Source: JASHVB01 sp963762885
GTDB lineage: Bacteria; Pseudomonadota; Alphaproteobacteria; Acetobacterales; Acetobacteraceae
Reading direction: 5' to 3'
Assembly: GCA_963762885.1 (NCBI GenBank)
Contig: CAVXNH010000100.1
Span: 209,631-273,630 of the forward strand
Length of the DNA: 64,000 bases
Position numbers and translations under genes: made by a program. Position 1 is the first letter of the stretch. Each line of letters opens with the position of its first letter. Below the pieces are notes generated by a model. That model was given only the letters and a program-made list of their open reading frames with translations, was not told the origin of the DNA and ran no database searches. Below, piece by piece: positions 25,789 to 35,396 of the stretch.

Positions 25789-26881
25789 CGCCATCACCGC
25801 CCGCGACACGCTCCCTGCCGCGGCCCGCGACAAAACCCTGCTGCGCGCCCGCCGAGCCCTCCTGGCCGCCACCGCACTGACCATCGCCGTCGCGGGAGCG
25901 AGCTGGTACGGCTACAACTGGTGGACTCAGGGCCGTTTCATCCAGACCACCGACGACGCCTATGTCGGCGGCAACGTCACCTCCGTCGCGCCGCATGTCG
26001 CCGGCTTCGTCGCCCAGGTGCTCGTCACCGACAACCAGTTCGTGGAAGCCGGCCAACCGCTGATCCGCCTCGACGATCGCGACTATCGCGCCGCGCTCGA
26101 CCACGCCGCCGCCGTTGTCACGGCGCGCGAGGCAGCGCTCGACGGACTGAAAGCGCAGTACGTCCTCCAACAATCCGTCATCCGCCAGCAATCCGCCGAG
26201 TTCGCCGCGAAATCCGCCCAGGCCAACTACGCCGCGACCGACGCCTCCCGGTATCGCAGCCTGGCGCAGACCGCCGCCGGGTCCCGCCAGGACGCCCAGC
26301 GCACCGACATGCTGGACGTGCAGGCCCGCGCTGCGGTGGTCGCCGCCGACGCCGCCCTGAACGCCGCCCAGCAGCAACTGAAGGTCCTGACCGCCCAGAT
26401 CGCCGAGGCCGACGCCGCCGCCGCGCAAGCCCGCGCCGACCTGCAAACCGCCACGCTGAATCTCGAATACACCGACATCCGCGCGCCGATCGACGGCTAC
26501 ATCGGCAATCGCGCCGCGCAGGTCGGCGCCTACGTGACCTCGGGCACCTACCTGGTCTCGGTCATCCCGTCGTCCGGCCTATGGGTGGACGCGAACTTCA
26601 AGGAGGACCAGTTGACCCGCATGGTCCCCGGCCAGGCCGCCAGCGTGCAGGCGGACGTGCTGCCCGGCCACGCCTTCCACGGCCACCTCGCCAGCCTCGC
26701 CCCCGGCACCGGCGCCGTGTTCAGCGTCATCCCGCCCGAGAACGCCACCGGCAACTTCACCAAGATCGTGCAGCGCGTCCCCGTCCGCATCCTGCTCGAC
26801 GCGGGCGACGCGGACCTGCGCATGCTGCGCCCGGGCCTGTCCACCACCGTCAGCGTCGATACCAAGGCCGCCGTGCCGTGA
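25781..26881 (+). CDS. HlyD/EmrA family membrane fusion protein
   Basis: 366 residues with one N-terminal membrane helix (ALLAATALTIAVAGASW), the paired biotinyl-lipoyl halves (FIQTTDDAYVGGNVTSVAPH, and LEYTDIRAPIDGYIGNRAAQ), and an alpha-helical hairpin rich in Ala/Gln between them (about 105-215). It ends in a beta-barrel region. It bridges the inner-membrane DHA2 pump to an outer-membrane channel. Overlaps HxlR upstream (8 bp) and the pump gene downstream (4 bp, GTGA). No TolC-type gene is adjacent. Confidence 0.9.
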   Translation: MSSAITARDTLPAAARDKTLLRARRALLAATALTIAVAGASWYGYNWWTQGRFIQTTDDAYVGGNVTSVAPHVAGFVAQVLVTDNQFVEAGQPLIRLDDRDYRAALDHAAAVVTAREAALDGLKAQYVLQQSVIRQQSAEFAAKSAQANYAATDASRYRSLAQTAAGSRQDAQRTDMLDVQARAAVVAADAALNAAQQQLKVLTAQIAEADAAAAQARADLQTATLNLEYTDIRAPIDGYIGNRAAQVGAYVTSGTYLVSVIPSSGLWVDANFKEDQLTRMVPGQAASVQADVLPGHAFHGHLASLAPGTGAVFSVIPPENATGNFTKIVQRVPVRILLDAGDADLRMLRPGLSTTVSVDTKAAVP

Positions 26882-28434
26882 TCGCCGCCGCACCGAGACA
26901 GCCGTCGGTGCTGCCCTTCGTGGTGATGTGCGTCGGCATGTTCATCGCGCTGCTGGACATCCAGATCGTCGCCGCCTCCTTGCAGCAGATCGGTGGCGGC
27001 CTGTCCGCCGCGCAGGATGAGATTTCCTGGGTGCAGACCGCCTATCTGATCGCCGAGATCATCATGATCCCGCTCTCCGGCTGGCTCACCCGCGTGTTCT
27101 CCACCCGCTGGCTGTTCACCTTCTCCTGCGCCGGCTTCACCCTGACCAGCATGCTGTGCGGCATCGCCTGGGACATCCACAGCATGATCGTGTTCCGAGC
27201 CCTGCAAGGCTTGCTCGGCGCATCGATGATCCCGACGGTGTTCACCTCGTCATTCTTCTTCTTCCAGGGCACGCGCCGCGTCTATTCCGCCGCCGCGGTC
27301 GGCACCATCGCTTCGATGGCGCCAACGCTGGGACCGGTGATCGGCGGCTGGATCACCGACACGCTGAACTGGCACTGGCTGTTCTACATCAACCTGTTCC
27401 CCGGCATCGTCATCACCATCCTGGTGCCGCTCATGGTGAAGATCGACAAGCCCGATCTCTCGCTGCTGAAAGGCGCCGACTACCCCGGCATCGTGCTGAT
27501 GGCGCTCGGCCTCGGCACGCTGGAATACGTGCTGGAGGAAGGCACGCGCTGGAACTGGTTCGACGACTCCACGATCCGCCTCTGCGCCTGGATCGCCGGC
27601 ATTTCGCTGGTGCTGTTCGTCGCCCGCAGCCTGACCTTCCGCAACCCGGTGGTGGATCTCCGAGCCCTCACCAACCGCAATTTCGCGCTCGGCTGCTTCC
27701 TGTCCTTCGTCACCGGCATCGGCATCTTCACAACCATCTACCTGACGCCGCTGTTCCTCGGCTACGTGCGCGGCCTGAGCGCCTGGCAGATCGGCCTGGC
27801 GATCTTCTCCACCGGCGTCGCGTCGCTGATCGGCACGCCGGTCTACGTCATGCTCGCGCGCAAATTCGACCCCCGCTGGCTGATGATGTTCGGCCTCGCC
27901 AGCTTCGGCATCGCGATGTGGAGCTACAGCTTCATCACCCATGACTGGGGCGCCGGAGAACTGCTGATCCCGCAGGTTCTGCGCGGCTTCCCGCAGGTCT
28001 TCGCCGTCGCCCCGAGCGTCACCCTGGGCCTCGGCAGCCTGCCGCCCGAGCGCCTCAAATACGCCTCCGGCCTGTTCAACATGATGCGCAACCTCGGCGG
28101 CGCCGTCGGCATCGCGGTCAGTGCCGCGATCATCAACGACCGCACCAACCTGCATTTCCAGACGATCGCCAGCCACCTGACTCCGGCGAACGGCGCCATG
28201 GAGCGGTTCATGCAGGGCGTTACCGCCCGCTACGCAGCGCTGCCGGTCAGCCCCGGCGCCGGCCACGACGCGGCCCTGAAGCAGCTCTGGAGCCTGGCGT
28301 ATCGCGAGGCCTCGACCCTGGCCTTCGCCGACGCTTTCCGCGCCATCATGCTCGCCTTCATCCTCGCCACCCTGCTCGTGCCGCTGCTGCGCAAAGTGGG
28401 CGCCGCCCCGGCCCCCAGCGCGAACGCGCATTGA
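26878..28434 (+). CDS. DHA2 family MFS multidrug efflux transporter (EmrB-type)
   Basis: 518 residues, GTG start overlapping the fusion-protein stop. Fourteen-helix DHA2 topology fits: MFIALLDIQIVAASLQQIGG (helix 1 with the D-xQ motif), LSGWLTRVFSTRWLF (loop 2-3), QGLLGASMIPTVFTS, and the motif C region GTIASMAPTLGPVIGGWITD. It uses the proton gradient to expel hydrophobic drugs through the EmrA-like partner. Control by the upstream HxlR protein is inferred from the operon structure. Confidence 0.92.
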   Translation: MIAAAPRQPSVLPFVVMCVGMFIALLDIQIVAASLQQIGGGLSAAQDEISWVQTAYLIAEIIMIPLSGWLTRVFSTRWLFTFSCAGFTLTSMLCGIAWDIHSMIVFRALQGLLGASMIPTVFTSSFFFFQGTRRVYSAAAVGTIASMAPTLGPVIGGWITDTLNWHWLFYINLFPGIVITILVPLMVKIDKPDLSLLKGADYPGIVLMALGLGTLEYVLEEGTRWNWFDDSTIRLCAWIAGISLVLFVARSLTFRNPVVDLRALTNRNFALGCFLSFVTGIGIFTTIYLTPLFLGYVRGLSAWQIGLAIFSTGVASLIGTPVYVMLARKFDPRWLMMFGLASFGIAMWSYSFITHDWGAGELLIPQVLRGFPQVFAVAPSVTLGLGSLPPERLKYASGLFNMMRNLGGAVGIAVSAAIINDRTNLHFQTIASHLTPANGAMERFMQGVTARYAALPVSPGAGHDAALKQLWSLAYREASTLAFADAFRAIMLAFILATLLVPLLRKVGAAPAPSANAH

Positions 28435-28742
28435 GATCGAGGGCAGCGTCTCATAGACGACGGTCCATCGATCGACCCCCAAGCGGCGCCCACCCCATAA
28501 TTCCGGCCACCGGGTCGTGGGGCAGTTTGAATGCCGGGACTCGACCCAAACCGGTCGTTCCCCGAATACGGACCGTCGCCGCCCAACGACGTTGACATGA
28601 ATCAATGCCGTGGCTGTGTCCCCGGAATACCGGTGATCAACGACGCTCTGGCGCGGTCCATCGCGGCGGTGAGGGCGGCCACGCGCCGCAAAAACATGGT
28701 CCGCCCGCTACTGAATGCCGGGTTCAATCGGAGGCGAAATCG
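28435..28742. other. Intergenic region, no feature recognised
   Basis: 308 bp between the efflux pump stop and the GntH-like start. It holds no supported gene or clear palindrome; it presumably contains the promoter of the metallo-hydrolase gene, whose GGAGG ribosome site is at 28730-28734. Confidence 0.4.
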
Positions 28743-30182
28743 ATGGCGACCGACGACGACACGAAGGCTCCCATCCAGAACGGTCCAAACCGGCGCGACA
28801 TGCTGAAGGGAGTGAGCGTGGACGCCGCTGCCGCGGCGCTCTCTACCGCTGCCGCGACGCCGGCCGAGGCGCAGGCTGCACCTGACATGCCCGCGAGTCC
28901 CTACGGCGGTGGACCAAGCACCGGCCTGCAATTCCCGCCCTATTACCGGCCGACGCAGTACGTTCGATCGAGGAATAATTACTTCCCCACCAGCGAGACC
29001 ATTGGGCCGGACGAGATGCGCATCTCGTTTATCGGCTCCTGCCCGGTGCCGCCTCGACGCGATCAGGCGGGCACCTGCATCATGGTAGAGCTTGGCAATG
29101 GTGACCGGTTCTTCTTCGACTTCGGTCCGGGCTGCGTCAAAAACATCCTCGCGATGGGCGTTCCGTTGCAGGAGATTAACGACATCTTCCTGACGCACCT
29201 GCATATCGACCATTATCACGACCTGTCCTATCTCGTGCCGTTCGCGGCTTGGGCGGGCCGTTGGAAGCAGCCGCTGCGCCTGACCGGCCCATCGGGACGC
29301 ACGCCGGACCTGGGCACCAAGGGCATGGTGGCCGGCATGAAGCAGATGCTGAAATGGCACCTCGAAGCATTCGATATGTTTCCGATAGGGGATGGCTACG
29401 AGATTGAGGTCAACGAGTTCGATTGGAAGGACGAGAACGGCATCTGCTACAACAAGAACGGCGTCACGATCCGCCACTGGCGGCGCTCGCACGCCAAGGA
29501 CGGCGCCTCGGCCTACCGCCTCGACTGGAACGGCCTTTCGTTCGTGTGGACCGGCGATGGCCGGCCCGATGACCTGACGGCGAAATATGCCAAGGGCGTC
29601 GACGTGTTCGTAACCGAGGTCCAGGCCGATCTGGCGCGCATCAACCAATACAAGTACGGACTGCCAGAGTTCCTGTACAACTATACCATCGATACCCATC
29701 ATACCAATCACTACGCGGCCGGGTATATGATCAAGCAGGTCAACCCGCGTTGCGCGATGGTTACCCATCTCGAATTCGATAATGATTATCTCAACGAGAT
29801 AAGCTCGGGCGTCCGCGCCCATTGGGATGGGTTGTTCCTTTACGGCGCGCCGGACATCGCCGTTGTCAATGTGACCAAGGACGCGATCTGGCACCGGATG
29901 GCCGCCTTGCCGGGATTTGCGGGCCAGCCGTTCCCAAATCCTACTCTGCTGTTCGGCGATCCGCTGCCGTTCGCTACCGGCATCGGCATCGTCCCTCAAC
30001 CGAGGCTGCCACGCGAGCAACAGCAGGAACAAGCCACGCGCGATCTCGAGATCGATCCGAAGAAGTACTATCCGCCGGATGTCTATCGCGAACAGCTCAC
30101 CAAGCTCGCGAATCCAGCCGAGGTCGACCTTATTGCGTTGGCGAAGGCGATGAATATCGATCTCAGCAAGTTCAAGAAATAG
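28743..30182 (+). CDS. MBL-fold metallo-hydrolase, GntH-like, Tat-exported
   Basis: 479 residues. N-terminus NRRDMLKG followed by an Ala-rich stretch to AEAQA is a Tat signal, so the folded, metal-loaded enzyme is probably periplasmic. The metal motif HxHxDH is present as THLHIDHYHD near residue 155, with further ligands in WTGDGRPDD and HHTNHYAAG. The sequence after the signal (SPYGGGPSTGLQFPPYYRP) and the C-terminal EIDPKKYYPPDVYRE resemble the family annotated as GntH of guanitoxin biosynthesis. No other guanitoxin gene is present, so the name indicates family, not pathway. A CobW-type gene follows 61 bp downstream. Confidence 0.8.
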   Translation: MATDDDTKAPIQNGPNRRDMLKGVSVDAAAAALSTAAATPAEAQAAPDMPASPYGGGPSTGLQFPPYYRPTQYVRSRNNYFPTSETIGPDEMRISFIGSCPVPPRRDQAGTCIMVELGNGDRFFFDFGPGCVKNILAMGVPLQEINDIFLTHLHIDHYHDLSYLVPFAAWAGRWKQPLRLTGPSGRTPDLGTKGMVAGMKQMLKWHLEAFDMFPIGDGYEIEVNEFDWKDENGICYNKNGVTIRHWRRSHAKDGASAYRLDWNGLSFVWTGDGRPDDLTAKYAKGVDVFVTEVQADLARINQYKYGLPEFLYNYTIDTHHTNHYAAGYMIKQVNPRCAMVTHLEFDNDYLNEISSGVRAHWDGLFLYGAPDIAVVNVTKDAIWHRMAALPGFAGQPFPNPTLLFGDPLPFATGIGIVPQPRLPREQQQEQATRDLEIDPKKYYPPDVYREQLTKLANPAEVDLIALAKAMNIDLSKFKK

Positions 30183-30243
30183 CGGCGTGGACAAACGGCA
30201 GACTTTCGCCCCAGCGTCAGCTCTGAGAGGGACCGGCCAACCG

Positions 30244-31284
30244 ATGGACATCGTCGCCAACAACGGCAGGGCCGTTCCAATCACGGTCCTGACGGGTTTT
30301 CTCGGAGCGGGAAAAACGACGCTGCTCAATCGGATCCTGACTCGGGATCACCGTCTGCGCGTCGGGGTCCTGGTCAATGACTTCGGCGCGATCAACATCG
30401 ACGCCGAACTCGTCGTCGGGGTGCGCGGCGACACGATCAGCCTCACCAACGGCTGCGTCTGCTGCCAAATCCGCAACGACCTCGTCGAGTCGGTAGACGC
30501 CTTGCTCGCGCGGCCGGAGGCGATCGAATACATTCTGCTCGAAGCGAGTGGCGTCGCCGATCCTGCCGGCATCGCCATGACTTTCAACGACCCAAATCTG
30601 CAGGACCGGATCAGGCTGGACAGCGTCACCTGCGTGGTGGACACGGACCAGGTGTTCGCGCATCCCGAGTATCCAGCCCTGATGGAGCTAAAGCTCCGCC
30701 AGGTCGGGTTCGCCGACATGCTGATCCTGAATAAGGTGGACGTTGCGGGTCCCGCGCAGGTCGACAAGGTCAGGGTCTGGCTCGACAAGCATTTCAACCG
30801 TCTTCGCATCGTCGAGACCAATTACTGCGATGTGCCCAACGAAATCCTCCTGGGTGTCGGCCGTTTTGATCCCACAGCGGGGGACTATGATGCGAACGCC
30901 GCCGAACATGGCTGCACCGACCCGGGCTGCCGTGATGACTCTCATGCGCACCACCATCCTGCGCACGACCACTCGGAGGTGTTCAGCACCTGGAGCTACG
31001 AGACGGACCATCCGCTGGCGCTGGAGCCGTTGCGCGAGGCGATGCGAACGCTGCCGGGTACCATCTACCGGGTGAAAGGGGTGCTCCACACCGTCGACGC
31101 TCCGCAGCGGCGGGCTGTGCTCCAAGTGGTCGGCAGGCGCGCGGACATCTCGCTTCAGGACGAGTGGGGCGAGCGCGTTCCGCGCACACGGATCGTAGCG
31201 ATTGGTGCGGCCGGGGGCATTCACCCGGATGCGCTCGAAAGGACGTTCGTCTCGTGCACTAAGGTCGCGGAGGGCAACACCTGA
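30244..31284 (+). CDS. G3E GTPase, CobW/COG0523-type metallochaperone
   Basis: 346 residues. P-loop GFLGAGKTT (residues 18-26), the metal-binding CxCC as GCVCCQI near 76, ASGVADPAG, and the base-specificity motif NKVD. A His-rich loop (HAHHHPAHDH) lies before the C-terminal CobW domain. COG0523 proteins load zinc or other metals into client enzymes using GTP. The gene directly follows a metal-dependent Tat-exported hydrolase, which makes that enzyme the obvious client, by inference. ATG 30244 chosen; GTG 30187 in frame would add 19 residues. Confidence 0.88.
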   Translation: MDIVANNGRAVPITVLTGFLGAGKTTLLNRILTRDHRLRVGVLVNDFGAINIDAELVVGVRGDTISLTNGCVCCQIRNDLVESVDALLARPEAIEYILLEASGVADPAGIAMTFNDPNLQDRIRLDSVTCVVDTDQVFAHPEYPALMELKLRQVGFADMLILNKVDVAGPAQVDKVRVWLDKHFNRLRIVETNYCDVPNEILLGVGRFDPTAGDYDANAAEHGCTDPGCRDDSHAHHHPAHDHSEVFSTWSYETDHPLALEPLREAMRTLPGTIYRVKGVLHTVDAPQRRAVLQVVGRRADISLQDEWGERVPRTRIVAIGAAGGIHPDALERTFVSCTKVAEGNT

Positions 31285-31842
31285 CCGCGAACTCGGAAAA
31301 TTCTGCGTGCGCCGAGGGGATGCGGTTCCGACCCGACACATGTCGGTCGTTCGGAACACCACGCACGGGTCGAACGGCTACGATAGGCTGAAGTCCGTGG
31401 CATTTGAAGGCAAATGGAAGCAGCCGCCGCTCAACCGCCGCCCAACGTACGATGATGATCGCGGGATGAACTCGTCAGCCGGAAAGGGGCACGCGAACGA
31501 GGCTGATCTGGCCGCAATGAAGGGATTGTGATGGATACCTCTTATTTGTCCGGTTTATTTGCTCTCGCAGGGGCGGCGATTGGCGGAATGGCGATGGTCG
31601 CGATGACATGGCTCACGCAGCATGCGCAGGGCCGCAACCAAAGGCATGCTGATCGGGTAGCCCGGCGAGAGCGAATCTATGGCGCTAAAGCGGCTGTAGG
31701 GTCACCGCGGTAGCTACCGTCGGGCTCGACAGACCGCGATCCTTCGGCGCCGAGAAGTTTCGCTCCGGCGGTTTGAGCTACATCATTGTGATGGGCGCCC
31801 TCAACGAGGACAATTCGTGCGACTGAGCCAAGCGAGGAGGAA
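31285..31842. other. Intergenic region with a truncated gene and a doubtful small ORF
   Basis: A 44-codon frame from GTG 31397 to TGA 31531 (VAFEGKWKQPPLNRRP...) ends in a TGATG overlap with the fragment at 31531, which hints that it may be translated, but I cannot assign it. The remainder holds the ribosome site GAGGAGG for the DUF2252 gene at 31834-31840 and nothing else I can name. Confidence 0.35.
31531..31713 (+). pseudogene. Truncated membrane-anchored hypothetical protein
   Basis: 60 residues: MDTSYLSGLFALAGAAIGGM and a hydrophobic segment, then AMTWLTQHAQGRNQRHADRV and RRERIYG, where it breaks off. The beginning matches a common family of single-helix proteins of about 150-170 residues with a coiled-coil tail; here only the anchor and the first turn of the coil remain. 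Probably a remnant. Confidence 0.45.
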
Positions 31843-33339
31843 ATGATGGCGCGGCTCACCGTTGCACAACCCGTCGCAACACTTCTCGACACCTACTCGC
31901 CGCCGGAATTGCCCAAGCAACCGCGAGCGCACGATCCCCAGACGAAGCCGGTTGAGGTAAAGTCCCCGACGCGGACTGCGCCGCCCGGACAGCCGACGCC
32001 CGACGAACGCAGGGCTGCCGGAAAACGCCTGCGCGACACTGTGCCGCGCGATGCGCATGGTGTCTGGCGGCCACCGGCGGATCGGACAGACCCGATTGGC
32101 ATCCTTCTTGCGGCGGACAAGACGCGCCAGCCGGATCTGGTGCCTCTCCGCTATGGCCGCATGCTGCAATCGCCGTTCACCTTCTACCGTGGGTCCGCTG
32201 GCGTCATGGCGGCGGACCTGGCTCGAACGCCGGCCACGGGGCTCGATGTCCAGACCTGCGGCGACGCCCATCTGATGAACATCGGCGCCTTTGCGACGCC
32301 GGAACGCCAATTGATCCTGGACATCAACGACCTTGACGAGACGCTGCCGGCGCCGTGGGAGTGGGATGTCAAACGGCTGGTCGCCTCCTTTGCGCTCGCC
32401 GCGCGCTCCAATGGCCTCTCCGACGCAAACGCCCGCGATGCCGCGATGGCGTGCGCCCGCAGCTACCGCCGCGCCATGCGGGACTTTTCCAACCAGGACG
32501 TGCTGCAAATCTGGTACGCCCGGCTTGATGACAAGACCGCCATGGCGATGTTTCCGAAGTCCAGCCAGGAGAGGGCGGCCAAGCGGATCGCCAAGGCCAC
32601 TTCGCACAGCAGCGCGGAACTGGTCTATCCGAAGCTGGTCGAGGAAGCCGGCGGCCAGCCCCGCATTCGCGACACGCCGCCGACGATCTTTCACGAGAAG
32701 GCGGCGCGCAGGGCCGATTATCTGGACATGTGTCGTGGCGTGCTCGCGAACTACCGGGAAACACTGCCCGACGATCGGCGGGTCCTGTTCGATCGCTACA
32801 CCCTGGTGGACGGCGCGATGAAGGTGGTCGGCGTCGGCAGTGTCGGGACGTGGTGTGCCGTCGTGCTGATGATGTCCATCGCGGGCCGCCCGTTCTTCCT
32901 GCAGGTGAAGGAGGCGAACGCGTCTGTGCTGGAGGCCTACGCCGGCAAGAGCGCCTACGCCCATCACGGCCAACGGGTCGTTGAGGGCCAACGACTAATG
33001 CAGCCGGCCTCTGACCTGTTCCTTGGCTGGGCCACAGGACCGAACGGCCGCCACTTCTACATGCGCCAGTTGCGCGACGTGAAGCTCAGCATCCTGGTCG
33101 AGATCTTCGATGCCGAAGAGCTGTCGATCTACGCCAAGGCCTGCGGTTGGATTCTGGCGCGCGCGCATGCGAAGGCAGGCGATCCCTGGACGATCAGCGG
33201 TTATCTCGGAAAGCAGGATGAGTTCGACGTGGCAATGGGAACGTTCGCGCTTGCGTACGCGGACCAGGCCGAGCGCGACCATGCGGCGTTAAAGCGCGCG
33301 GTGCGGGCCGGCATGGTCGACGTGCAGTTGGACCGCTGA
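31843..33339 (+). CDS. DUF2252 family protein
   Basis: 498 residues. Family features: RDAHGVWRPPADRTDPIGIL, MLQSPFTFYRGSAGVMAADL, the QTCGDAHLMNIGAF and LDINDLDET motifs, WEWDVKRLVAS, and the C-terminal LARAHAKAGD. DUF2252 has a kinase-like fold (GDxHxxN and DxNDxDE resemble aminoglycoside phosphotransferase active-site motifs), but no substrate is known. GAGGAGG fits ATG 31846 slightly better than ATG 31843; the difference is one residue. A stand-alone unit. Confidence 0.9.
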   Translation: MMARLTVAQPVATLLDTYSPPELPKQPRAHDPQTKPVEVKSPTRTAPPGQPTPDERRAAGKRLRDTVPRDAHGVWRPPADRTDPIGILLAADKTRQPDLVPLRYGRMLQSPFTFYRGSAGVMAADLARTPATGLDVQTCGDAHLMNIGAFATPERQLILDINDLDETLPAPWEWDVKRLVASFALAARSNGLSDANARDAAMACARSYRRAMRDFSNQDVLQIWYARLDDKTAMAMFPKSSQERAAKRIAKATSHSSAELVYPKLVEEAGGQPRIRDTPPTIFHEKAARRADYLDMCRGVLANYRETLPDDRRVLFDRYTLVDGAMKVVGVGSVGTWCAVVLMMSIAGRPFFLQVKEANASVLEAYAGKSAYAHHGQRVVEGQRLMQPASDLFLGWATGPNGRHFYMRQLRDVKLSILVEIFDAEELSIYAKACGWILARAHAKAGDPWTISGYLGKQDEFDVAMGTFALAYADQAERDHAALKRAVRAGMVDVQLDR

Positions 33340-33424
33340 AACGACGACGGGAGTTTCCCGTGTCAGGCGACGATCGACGTGCCGGCACAAGCGCGTCGCT
33401 CCAGACGGGTGCGGGCTTTTGTCG

Positions 33425-33932
33425 TCACCGGGACTCGTTTGCCGGGGCATCGCCGCGCCGCCAGCGCGCGAAGCGCGAAATCGGTCCGCGCAAGATCAGA
33501 TAGGGGACGACGGCCAGCAAAACTGCGACGATCGCCGTTTCGGCCGGATAGAACGTATCGAACACGATCACCTGGTAGATCGTGTCCATCACGACCCCGA
33601 GCAGGATGATCCGGCCAGTCGAGTTCAGTGCCTCTCGCAGGCGGTTGCCCCGCTCGGCACGATTGGAGAGGTACGGTCCAGAGGTACGGCGAGCGCCCCA
33701 TGCGCGCGTCCTTGAGGCCGTCGTGCAGTGCGGCAATAGTCGCCATGCAGGGCTGCAGGATGAAGCGGAACTTCATTGGGCCGCCCGGGCGATCGACAAT
33801 GTTCTGCCAGAGACGCTGGAACGCCACGGCTGACACGCCGTGCCAGACTACGCCCGCGATAATCAATGCAACCACGAGCAACCCGGCCAGCCGGGCCAGC
33901 AGGATCTGCGTCTTCGTTGCGTTCTCATTCAT
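33425..33932 (-). CDS. Small membrane protein, one frameshift
   Basis: About 168 residues when two frames are joined near 33672-33686. N-terminal part: TQILLARLAGLLVVALIIAG (helix), VDRPGGPMKFRFILQPCMA, HDGLKDARMGRSPYLWT. C-terminal part: NRAERGNRLREALNSTGRII, LLGVVMDTIYQVIVF and ETAIVAVLLAVVPYLILRG (helices). The halves together form a familiar bacterial hypothetical family with three to four helices and no known function. An N-terminal paralogue fragment lies at 35397-35548, with the DUF2254 gene between them. Confidence 0.65.
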
Positions 33933-34004
33933 TCAGGGGGTTCTTCCAGCACTCAGTTGGTGCTCTTTTCGCTGCGAATCGGTATCGTCGCGCCATCTTG
34001 CCAG

Positions 34005-35372
34005 CTACTCGCATGGTACGTCAGGCCGTCGAGCATCGGAGAGCCGATCGCGAGCCAAACGCAAAGCAGCGTCGAGCGCCACCTGGTCCATAGCGACGGC
34101 AGGAGCGCGCGCCATGCACTCACCAGCCGCCTCGACCTCCTCAAGAATTGCTTTACGCTGCTCGTCTGTGCGTAGCTGCGGGGCAAGCCGAGCATAGGTT
34201 TGCAGCAACCGAAGAAGCACCGCTGGACTGCTTGCACCCGCCTCTCGGATCAGATCGAAGGCGGCTCGGACGATGCTCGCCATTCGCGGCGGTGGTATCA
34301 GCAGCCGCTCCTGTCCATGGCGCGCGCGCCACGCGCCGTCGGGGTTGGGCAGCGCGACCAGCATACGCAGGGCGTCACCCAACCAGTCGATGCAGCTCAA
34401 TCCGGTATAGGTGTCATTGATCGCCGGACTCAGCGCACGGATCGCGATCTCCGAAAGCTGCGCGAAGGCGAACTCTATGTCCTGTTCGAGGGTACGATAC
34501 TGTCCAATCATCACCGCACGGTAAATCGCCGGCGCGAGGTTGGTGCCCTGCTCAGCCGGCAGAATGTGCGCGAGTGCCTCGCCTTCAAGCACAAAGTCGC
34601 CAGGCCGGAATGCCATGCAAATGACCGCTGCATGACGATCGGCTGCCAGCACAAGGGCCTCGTGGTTGATCCGCTGCATATAGCCGCTGGTCGTCGCCGA
34701 CACTGGCCTGCCGTCGGCCGCGCAGCGGGATCGCAAGACCTCCGTCGTTTCGCCCGCCGGAACTGTCGGGGAGGCGGCCACCTTGATGACCCGAGGCAGC
34801 GACAGCTCGGAAATTGCAGCATAAAGGTTTTCGACGATGTGCGGCAGCAGGTTGTTGGTCTGGATCGCCTGCGCGACCCGATTGTTGTACACTACGAGGT
34901 AGCCGAAGCTCAGCAGAACGAGGCCGACACTGGTCAGGACCGTGAGCTGCGGTACAAATTCGGTATCGCCGCGCCGGCCAGTGACGACGAAGGTGATGAG
35001 GCTGTGTAGAAAAGTCGCGAGGAACAACCCGAGCGTCACCTGCATGGTACGGTCGCGCAAGAAATACGAAATCAGGCGCGGCCCGAACTGGCTGGCCGCC
35101 ATAGAGAATACCAGCAGTGTCACCGAGAAGATCAGCGCCAATACAGTGCTGACCGAACCGAGGATCGCGCTAAGGACTGCCCTTGCATCATCAATGTTAC
35201 CGACCGACACCCAATTCGGGAGCGTCATCGGCCGTCTGCCGCCCAAGCCGTCCAGCACCAATGTGACGGCGAGCATGACCATGACCGCTCCGGCGATCCC
35301 GAACGGCACCCTGACCAAATTGGTGCCGGGCACGACTCGATCTGTACGGCTGAACTGCGTGGCGCCTAGCAT
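34005..35372 (-). CDS. DUF2254 family membrane protein
   Basis: 455 residues from ATG 35372 (MLGATQFSRTDRVV); the frame is open further upstream but crosses a truncated gene. Four hydrophobic segments in the first 220 residues: VPFGIAGAVMVMLAVTLVLD, then SVSTVLALIFSVTLLVFSMA, VTLGLFLATFLHSLITFVV and VLTSVGLVLLSFGYLVVY. The soluble C-terminal half has the DUF2254 signatures INDTYTGLSCIDWLGDAL and QFGPRLISYFLRD just before helix 3. Function unknown. It sits between a membrane-protein gene and a truncated copy of that gene, so its placement looks like an insertion. Confidence 0.85.
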   Translation of the reverse strand: MLGATQFSRTDRVVPGTNLVRVPFGIAGAVMVMLAVTLVLDGLGGRRPMTLPNWVSVGNIDDARAVLSAILGSVSTVLALIFSVTLLVFSMAASQFGPRLISYFLRDRTMQVTLGLFLATFLHSLITFVVTGRRGDTEFVPQLTVLTSVGLVLLSFGYLVVYNNRVAQAIQTNNLLPHIVENLYAAISELSLPRVIKVAASPTVPAGETTEVLRSRCAADGRPVSATTSGYMQRINHEALVLAADRHAAVICMAFRPGDFVLEGEALAHILPAEQGTNLAPAIYRAVMIGQYRTLEQDIEFAFAQLSEIAIRALSPAINDTYTGLSCIDWLGDALRMLVALPNPDGAWRARHGQERLLIPPPRMASIVRAAFDLIREAGASSPAVLLRLLQTYARLAPQLRTDEQRKAILEEVEAAGECMARAPAVAMDQVALDAALRLARDRLSDARRPDVPCE

Positions 35373-35396
35373 ACGAAGATTCCGTGCCAACCCGGG

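Noticed and set aside
27250..28605. 451-codon open frame antisense to the EmrB-type pump
   Set aside because: Shadow frame; the pump has all DHA2 motifs.
28743..30182. A guanitoxin biosynthesis cluster
   Set aside because: Only the GntH-like hydrolase is present; none of the other pathway genes is in the window.
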